Shown here: positions 58,973 through 64,000 of the stretch, in pieces | Numbering within the stretch: the stretch's first letter is position 1 | Layout: every line of letters starts with the position of its first letter | Assembly: GCA_024304885.1 (NCBI GenBank) | Contig: JALJOM010000003.1 | Coordinates: 1,088,110-1,152,109 of the forward strand | Source of the DNA: Beijerinckiaceae bacterium | GTDB lineage: Bacteria; Pseudomonadota; Alphaproteobacteria; Rhizobiales; Beijerinckiaceae | Length of the DNA: 64,000 bases | Reading direction: 5' to 3' | The notes under the pieces: model-generated | The model's input: only the letters and a program-made list of their open reading frames with translations | Told to the model about the DNA's origin: nothing | Databases searched by the model: none | Translations under genes and position numbers: made by a program

Positions 58973-59965
58973 ATGCTCTCCAAGCTGGACCAGTTGAAGG
59001 CCATGACGACCATCGTCGCCGATACCGGTGACATGGACGCGATCCGTGCCTATTCCCCGATCGATGCGACCACCAATCCGACATTGCTCTTGAAGGCGGC
59101 CAAGCTTCCGGCCTATGCGCCCCTCGTCGAGGAGGCCGTGCTCTGGGGCCACAATCATCACCGCATGACGAGCGAGGTGGCCGAGCGGCTCGCGATCAAT
59201 TTCGGGGTCGCGCTCACCGGCATCGTTCCCGGACGGGTTTCCACCGAGGTCGATGCCGATCTCTCCTTCGATGTCGAGGGGACGGTCGCCAAGGCGCGTG
59301 CGATCATCGCGGAATACGAGCGCCGAGGCGTCGGCCGCGACCGCATCCTGATCAAGATCGCGGCGACCTGGGAAGGCATTCGCGCCGCGGAAATCCTGCA
59401 GGGCGAGGGGATCGACTGCAACATGACGCTCGTCTTCTCGCTGACCCAGGCCGTCGCCTGCGCCGATGCGGGCGCCACCCTCGTCTCGCCTTTCGTCGGA
59501 CGGATCCTCGACTGGTACACCAAGGTCGAAGGCAAGACCTATACGGCCGAGACCGATCCCGGCGTTCTCTCGGTGCGCCAAATCTACAATTATTTCAAGG
59601 CGCACGACGTGAAGACGATCGTCATGGGCGCGTCCTTCCGCAACAAGGGCGAGATCGAGGCTCTGGCCGGCTGTGATCGGCTCACCATCTCGCCGGTCCT
59701 TTTGGACGAGCTCGCCAAGGACTTCGGCGAGCTGCCGCGCCGTCTCGACCCCGAGACCGCTGCAGCCCATTCGCCGGCGAAGCTTTCGCTCGACGAGAAG
59801 ACCTTCAGGTTCCTCTTGAACGAGGATGCCATGGCGACCGAGAAGCTCTCCGAAGGTATCCGAACCTTCGCGCGTGACCTCCAGGCCTTGCGCGAGGTCG
59901 TGGCCGATCGTCTCTTGAACATTGCCGCCCGGCACGAGCTGATGAGCGACACGATCGCCGGGTGA
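58973..59965 (+). CDS. tal: Transaldolase (330 aa)
   Basis: Pentose-phosphate enzyme moving dihydroxyacetone between sugar phosphates. MLSKLDQLKAMTTIVADTGDMDAIRAYSPIDATTNPTLLLKA is the TalB-type start. The Schiff-base Lys lies in ILIKIAATWEGIRAAEIL. CNMTLVFSLTQAVACADAGATLVSPFVGRILDW and VKTIVMGASFRNKGEI are family blocks. Normal length. No partner gene of the pathway adjoins it. Confidence 0.97.
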   Translation: MLSKLDQLKAMTTIVADTGDMDAIRAYSPIDATTNPTLLLKAAKLPAYAPLVEEAVLWGHNHHRMTSEVAERLAINFGVALTGIVPGRVSTEVDADLSFDVEGTVAKARAIIAEYERRGVGRDRILIKIAATWEGIRAAEILQGEGIDCNMTLVFSLTQAVACADAGATLVSPFVGRILDWYTKVEGKTYTAETDPGVLSVRQIYNYFKAHDVKTIVMGASFRNKGEIEALAGCDRLTISPVLLDELAKDFGELPRRLDPETAAAHSPAKLSLDEKTFRFLLNEDAMATEKLSEGIRTFARDLQALREVVADRLLNIAARHELMSDTIAG

Positions 59966-60069
59966 GCCATGTCGCCGCTGCGGCACGCGAGAGGCCTTGC
60001 GCGATCGGTCCGGACCGCGCAAGGGCTCCGTGCTGCCGACGGTGTCAATTCGCAGGGAGGAAACCTGGT

Positions 60070-60456
60070 ATGGCGATTGAACTGCAGCTGCTCGTCTGGT
60101 CCGTTGGGCTCGCCTTCGTTCAAGTCTTGGTGGCGGTCGTCGGCGCCGCGCTCTGGCACGGTCTCGACACGCTCCTCGGCAATCGCGAGTACATGTCCGA
60201 TGTCCCGGGATGGGGCGGCCGGGCCGAGCGCGCCTCGATCAACATGATCCAGAATTTGGCGCTCTTCGCGCCGCTCGTTCTCGTCGCGCATGTCACGGGA
60301 CGAACCAATGCGACGACGGCGCTCGGGGCGCAGATTTTCTTCTTCGCTCGCCTCGCCTATGCCTTCGTCTACCCGATCGGGATTCCCTACCTGCGCACGC
60401 TCGTGTGGACCGTGTCCGTGATCGGCCTGGTCCTGATCTTCATCCAGCTCCTGTAG
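60070..60456 (+). CDS. MAPEG family membrane protein (128 aa)
   Basis: Four-helix protein of the membrane-associated eicosanoid/glutathione metabolism family. LQLLVWSVGLAFVQVLVAVVGAALWHGLDTLLGNREYM, then the hallmark RAERASINMIQNLALFAPLVLVAHVTGRTN and RLAYAFVYPIGIPYLRTLVWTVSVIGL. Strong AGGGAGGAAA ribosome site. Bacterial members have no settled role; glutathione transferase or peroxidase activity is possible. It is convergent with phaC, with a hairpin-bearing repeat in between. Confidence 0.92.
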   Translation: MAIELQLLVWSVGLAFVQVLVAVVGAALWHGLDTLLGNREYMSDVPGWGGRAERASINMIQNLALFAPLVLVAHVTGRTNATTALGAQIFFFARLAYAFVYPIGIPYLRTLVWTVSVIGLVLIFIQLL

Positions 60457-60492
60457 GGCTCGAGGGAGAGGCCGGCGATCCGCGAGATCGCA

Positions 60493-60598
60493 AGAGCATT
60501 TTCTAGCGAAGCGGACACCGGTTCACGTTGCGAAAATGCGACACTACAAGAATGCAGAGAGGCTTTTCGATCCAGCCGGATCGAAAAGCCTCTCCATG
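60493..60598 (+). repeat. Dispersed repeat with 17-bp perfect hairpin
   Basis: Begins AGAGCATTTTCTAGCGAAGC, then GGACACCGGTTCACGTTGCG, as in the copies at 46.3 kb. The palindromic part is a 17-base perfect inverted repeat at 60557-60573 and 60578-60594 with loop AGCC. It lies between two convergent stop codons (MAPEG and phaC), four to thirty-six bases from them, and would serve as a bidirectional terminator. Confidence 0.85.
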
Positions 60599-60601
60599 CT
60601 C

Positions 60602-62461
60602 TCACGCTTCGACCACATAGGTTCCGGGCGCATCGCAAAGCGCCGTGTGGCCCTCGAGCTTCGGCGGGGCGAGGGTCCCCGTCGAATGCCGCTCGAGCCA
60701 ATCGACCCATTCCGGCCACCACGAGCCGTCGTGGGGTGTGGCCGTTACCAGCCAGCGGCGCGGGTCGAGATGCTGGTCGTTCGCCGCCTTGGTGTGGACC
60801 CTGTAGCGGCGTCCCCGATGGCCGGGCTCGGAAACGATCCCCGCATTGTGGCCGCCGGACGTGAGCACGAAGGTCACGTCGGTATCCGCCAGCATGTGGA
60901 TCTTGAAGGCGGAGCGCCATGGCACCACATGGTCGCGCTCGGTGCCGACCGCGAAGATCGGCACGCGAATATCGGTGAGCGCAACCGGTCGCCCGCCGGC
61001 CTCGAAGCGGCCCTCCGCGAGGTCGTTGCGCAGGAACAATTCCCGCAGATATTGTGATTGCATCCGATAGGGCATGCGGGTCGTGTCGGCATTCCAGGCC
61101 ATGAGATCGGTGAGCGGCTCGCGCTCTCCCATCAGGTAGTGCTGCACCATGCGCGACCAGACGAGATCGTTCGAGCGCAGGATCTGGAACGCGTGGGCCA
61201 TCTGCGCGCCGTCGAGGTAGCCCTGGCGCCGCATCAGCTCCTCGAGGAAGGCGATCTGGCTCTCGTTGATGAACAGGGCGAGCTCGCCGGGCTCGGTGAA
61301 GTCGACCTCGGCCGCAAGGAGCGAGAGGCTCTGCAGGCGGTCCTCGCCATCGCGCGCCATGGTCGCCGCCGCGATGGAGAGTAGCGTCCCGCCGAGGCAA
61401 TAGCCCGCGGCGTGGATCTTCCGGCCGGGGAGCCGCTCGCCTATGGCCTCGATCGCCGCCGTCACGCCGAGCCGCCGGTAGTCTTCCATCCCGAGGTCGC
61501 GGTCGGCCTCGGTCGGATTGTGCCAGGAGATCATGAAGACCGTGAAGCCGTGATCCACGAGATGGCGCACGAGCGAGTTCGACGGCGACAGGTCGAGAAT
61601 GTAGTATTTCATGATCCAGGCCGGGACGATCAAGATCGGCTCGGCTTGGACCAGTGCGGTCGTCGGCGCATATTCGATGAGCTCGATCAGCCGGTTGCGA
61701 TAGACGACCTTGCCCTCGGTCACGGCGACCGTGTAACCGGGTTCGAAAGGCCCGTCGCGCTCGAGCTGCGGGGTGGTTCGGCGGTTCACCACATCGTCGA
61801 CGAGATTGGCGAATCCGTCGACGAGATTGACACCGCAGGTTTCACGAATGCGCCTTTGGACCACCGGATTGGTGGCGATGAAGTTGGTCGGCGACAGCAT
61901 GTCGAGCATCTGCCGCACAGCGAAGGACACGATGAACTCGTGCTGCGTGGTGACGCCGCGAATGCCTGTCGTGGCGTTGTGCCACCATTGCTGCTGCAAG
62001 AGAAAGGCTTGTGCGATCTGGTGAAACGGCCAGCTTCGCCATTCGTCGGCGACGAAACGCAGATCCTGCGGCAGGGGCTCGATGTCACGTGGATGGCCGG
62101 GCTCGGCGAACGGATCGAGCGCGATCGCGGCGAAGCGGGTCCATTTGCGCAGTGCCTTGCCGGCCAGCAGCATTCGGCGGCCGGGCGAGAAGGCGAGATG
62201 CACGCCCCAGTCCGCGAAGGCCGCGCCGATCGGCAGCGGCGACAGGCCGTTCAGGGCCGTGGCGAGCATGCCGCGAAAGGCATGGTCGATGAGGCCGGCG
62301 GCTTCCTCGAGCGGGTCGACCTCTCCGCTGCCCGCTTGCGGCTGCATCGGGCCGAATCGACGTGATCGCGGCGGCTCGATCGCCGGGCTCCGATCGGTCC
62401 CGGCCGATCCGGCGCGATCCCCGTGGTCGAGGAAGAGAAACGGAGCGAGGTCGATCGGCAT
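60602..62461 (-). CDS. phaC: Class I polyhydroxyalkanoate synthase (619 aa)
   Basis: Polymerises 3-hydroxyacyl-CoA into PHA storage granules. Lipase-like box AAGYCLGGTLLS with the catalytic Cys at about 355. WRSWPFHQIAQAFLLQQQWWHNATTGI and FIATNPVVQRRIRETCGVNLVDG are PhaC N-domain features; Asp and His of the triad lie in VGTERDHVVPW and TSGGHNAGIV. ATG at 62461 with GGAAGAG before it. phaA, phaB, phaP and phaR are not in the window. Some members of this group have a long N terminus such as this one. Confidence 0.94.
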   Translation of the reverse strand: MPIDLAPFLFLDHGDRAGSAGTDRSPAIEPPRSRRFGPMQPQAGSGEVDPLEEAAGLIDHAFRGMLATALNGLSPLPIGAAFADWGVHLAFSPGRRMLLAGKALRKWTRFAAIALDPFAEPGHPRDIEPLPQDLRFVADEWRSWPFHQIAQAFLLQQQWWHNATTGIRGVTTQHEFIVSFAVRQMLDMLSPTNFIATNPVVQRRIRETCGVNLVDGFANLVDDVVNRRTTPQLERDGPFEPGYTVAVTEGKVVYRNRLIELIEYAPTTALVQAEPILIVPAWIMKYYILDLSPSNSLVRHLVDHGFTVFMISWHNPTEADRDLGMEDYRRLGVTAAIEAIGERLPGRKIHAAGYCLGGTLLSIAAATMARDGEDRLQSLSLLAAEVDFTEPGELALFINESQIAFLEELMRRQGYLDGAQMAHAFQILRSNDLVWSRMVQHYLMGEREPLTDLMAWNADTTRMPYRMQSQYLRELFLRNDLAEGRFEAGGRPVALTDIRVPIFAVGTERDHVVPWRSAFKIHMLADTDVTFVLTSGGHNAGIVSEPGHRGRRYRVHTKAANDQHLDPRRWLVTATPHDGSWWPEWVDWLERHSTGTLAPPKLEGHTALCDAPGTYVVEA

Positions 62462-62877
62462 ACGGCTCTTCCGTGCAGCGAGCATCTTCCGGCGAGACGA
62501 AACCCGGTTCGGGTTGAGACATTACGCTGGCCAGTTTGCCATAGACGCAGCGCCGCAACAATCGGTGCTGTCGAGTCACGATTCCTTTCCCGACCCGACT
62601 GTCGCCAGAGCGATAGATACGAGTTTCTGGTCTGCCGTCCTGAAAGGTATCGTAGCCGCTTACGCCGCAGGTCCGCGGCTCATGGGGCCGTTCGCGGTGG
62701 GTGGTTTGCCGCACTTCATCGGATGGCCGGCATCACCGGTTCTCCTCGCCGCCATCGCCGGAATACACGTGACCCACGCCTTGTTGGCGGGAAGCGTGAG
62801 GGCTCCGTAGAGTGAGCCCGGACGGAACCGGTCGCGGCCGACCTCGCCCGGGCCGATGCTCGGCGATCGCCTATCGG
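62462..62877. other. Gap without recognisable gene (phaC upstream region)
   Basis: About 415 bases upstream of phaC, ending at the PRC-barrel gene's stop. It must include the phaC promoter. Short open frames occur, but none is recognisable, and no repeat-family copy is seen. Confidence 0.4.
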
Positions 62878-63291
62878 TCAGATCGGGCCAGGTGTGCTCG
62901 GCGGATTCATCCTGGATTCCCCGGACGCTCCTCGCTCTTCCCAATAAGGCCGGGTGCCGAAATACTGATGCCAGCGCGCTTCCCAATCCCGGTCGGTCAA
63001 GCTGTCGTCGGTGAATTCCGGAGCATCCTTCAGCTGGCTCTCCGTGACGTTCGCTATGTAGCCTTCCTTTGCGGTGTCGTACCTGATGGCATTCCACGGC
63101 AATGGATAATGGCTGTGGCCGAGGCCCAAGAAGCCGCCGAAGCTCATGACGGCATAGCGGACCTGGCCCGAGACCTTATCGATCATGAGATGATCGATCT
63201 CGCCGATCTTGCTGCCGCCCTGATCGTATACCTTCGTGCCTTCTACCTTTTCGCTCGAGATGAGGTTGAATGTCGGGCTGGCTGTAGCCAT
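62878..63291 (-). CDS. PRC-barrel domain protein (137 aa)
   Basis: Small cytoplasmic PRC-barrel protein: FNLISSEKVEGTKVYDQGGSKIGEIDHLMIDKVSGQVRYAVMSFGGFLGLGHSHYPLPWNAIRYD is the full domain. A tail (DSLTDRDWEARWHQYFGTRPYW) of about 40 residues follows, as in Hyphomicrobiales homologues. ATG with AAGGAG seven bases upstream. Such genes are often stress-responsive; no partner is adjacent. Confidence 0.92.
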   Translation of the reverse strand: MATASPTFNLISSEKVEGTKVYDQGGSKIGEIDHLMIDKVSGQVRYAVMSFGGFLGLGHSHYPLPWNAIRYDTAKEGYIANVTESQLKDAPEFTDDSLTDRDWEARWHQYFGTRPYWEERGASGESRMNPPSTPGPI

Positions 63292-63530
63292 GTTCGAGCT
63301 CCTTCTACGAGGTGAGTGTAAGCTGGCGACACCACATCCGTCACCGGTCAGGCAAGCATGCACCATAGGTGCTACGAAGGCCGATTGGTGCCACGAAGGC
63401 CGATGTCGTGGCGCGAGAACTCGTTGCTGTATTAAAGGTTCCGGCCACAGCTGCGCGACCGTCGCGTCGAGCGCTCGGCCGTCGCGCAGGACGGCGCGAG
63501 CGCGGCGGACCGTAGTTTGTGGGGCTCTGA

Positions 63531-63560
63531 CCGGCGACGTGCCGTAGAGCACGTCGCCGG
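63531..63560. terminator. Perfect 12-bp hairpin
   Basis: CCGGCGACGTGC at 63531-63542, loop CGTAGA, and GCACGTCGCCGG at 63549-63560. It lies in the 350-base gene-less stretch between the PRC-barrel start and the last repeat, not just after a stop codon. No T run. It may be an operator or a stray hairpin rather than a terminator. The rest of 63292-63640 holds nothing I recognise. Confidence 0.4.
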
Positions 63561-63640
63561 CCGATTGTCGCGGCGAGAGAGCGTCTTGCGATCGCAAGCG
63601 CTAACGCCCGACGTGTGCCGTGTCAGGTGCGTTCCGTCCT

Positions 63641-63745
63641 GTAGCAATTTCCAGCGAGGCGGATACCGTTTCGCGTCGCGAAATTGCGACAAAACAAGAA
63701 TGTAGAGCTTGTTTCCGATCCCACGGGATCGGAAACCAGCTCTAG
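63641..63745 (+). repeat. Dispersed palindromic repeat, full copy
   Basis: GTAGCAATTTCCAGCGAGGC, then the TTCGCGTCGCGAAATTGCGA block, AAAACAAGAATGTAGAGC, and the palindrome GTTTCCGATCC/GGATCGGAAAC around CACG, ending AGCTCTAGA. Its right end holds the stop codon of the DUF1328 gene on the other strand. Confidence 0.85.
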
Positions 63746-63921
63746 ACGCCTCGTCTGAGAATGCCTCCGACCAAGGCGACGACGAAGAGCACGACCGCCA
63801 CCCAGAACAACAGGCGAGCACCTTCCATGGCTGTCCCGGCCACGCCACCGAACCCGAACGCCGCAGCGATCAAGGCGACAACCAAGAATACCGCAGCCCA
63901 ATAGAGCAGGTTCCCGAACAC
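63742..63921 (-). CDS. DUF1328 small membrane protein (59 aa)
   Basis: A micro-gene read directly from the minus strand. The product has two hydrophobic helices: NLLYWAAVFLVVALIAAAFGFGG and ARLLFWVAVVLFVVALVGGI, joined by VAGTAMEG. This is the DUF1328 (YtjA-like) family, of unknown role, often stress-linked. The start is GTG, with GGAGG six bases upstream. The TAG stop lies inside the adjoining repeat. Confidence 0.9.
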   Translation of the reverse strand: MFGNLLYWAAVFLVVALIAAAFGFGGVAGTAMEGARLLFWVAVVLFVVALVGGILRRGV

Positions 63922-64000
63922 GTCGTCCTCCTGTGTCGATTGCTGTCGGACAGGAGAACGGTCGGATCGCGAGAGGGTTTCAGCTTGGGCGGGAAACCGC

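Overview
The window is GC-rich (by eye about two thirds G+C), gene-dense bacterial chromosome. Gene content and order point to an alphaproteobacterium, probably of the order Hyphomicrobiales (Rhizobiales), perhaps near Beijerinckiaceae or Methylobacteriaceae. The grounds are bamD-recN-ligA in a row, a ccmABCDG set, SuhB-type inositol monophosphatase, class I PhaC, DUF3309/DUF1328/PRC-barrel/PA2169-type small proteins, Irr-box-like palindromes before iron genes, and families of palindromic intergenic repeats. No tRNA, rRNA, CRISPR array, transposase or phage gene was found. The genus is an inference from content only.

Layout. 1-12.5 kb: the 3' part of ilvD, a LuxR-type regulator, a lone glycosyltransferase, purM-purN, an ExaC/AcoD-type aldehyde dehydrogenase, a DUF3309 micro-gene, an MgtC-like membrane protein, a decayed ABC permease tail, an inositol monophosphatase, and a patatin/acetoacetate decarboxylase pair. 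12.8-19.2 kb: a complete RND efflux operon (outer membrane factor, periplasmic adaptor, inner membrane pump) facing a small secreted protein. 20.0-29.6 kb: an accessory redox locus of six genes on one strand. It holds a large di-heme lipoprotein cytochrome, a GMC flavin dehydrogenase, an old-yellow-enzyme protein with iron-sulfur cysteines, and two paralogous membrane-anchored di-heme cytochromes that flank a small membrane protein. I cannot match it to a described pathway. It is the best candidate here for a new system.

29.6-48.8 kb: leuB and acnA on the minus strand; a cytochrome c maturation locus (ccmA, ccmB, ccmC, ccmD, ccmG) interrupted by two secreted-protein genes and an internally deleted glutathione S-transferase; then PA2169-type protein, ligA, an AhpD-like protein, a tandem pair of membrane proteins, recN and bamD on the minus strand. 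After these come a tyrosine phosphatase, xseB, a fumarylpyruvate-hydrolase-like protein, a GtrA protein and a low-molecular-weight phosphatase. 49.1-58.7 kb: an iron-uptake island with two TonB-dependent siderophore receptors, a PepSY membrane protein, a PiuC-type dioxygenase and exbB-exbD-tonB. Three palindromes shaped like the Irr/ICE box lie upstream of the three transcription units. 58.9-64 kb: transaldolase, a MAPEG protein, phaC, a PRC-barrel protein and a DUF1328 micro-gene.

How it fits together. The ccm genes can supply the covalent heme that the three di-heme cytochromes need. ExbBD-TonB would energise the two receptors, and PepSY plus PiuC are usual partners in siderophore-iron handling. 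PhaC, with patatin and acetoacetate decarboxylase, suggests polyhydroxybutyrate and ketone-body turnover. One roughly 100-base palindromic repeat family recurs in at least six gaps, and some copies sit exactly where terminators would be expected.
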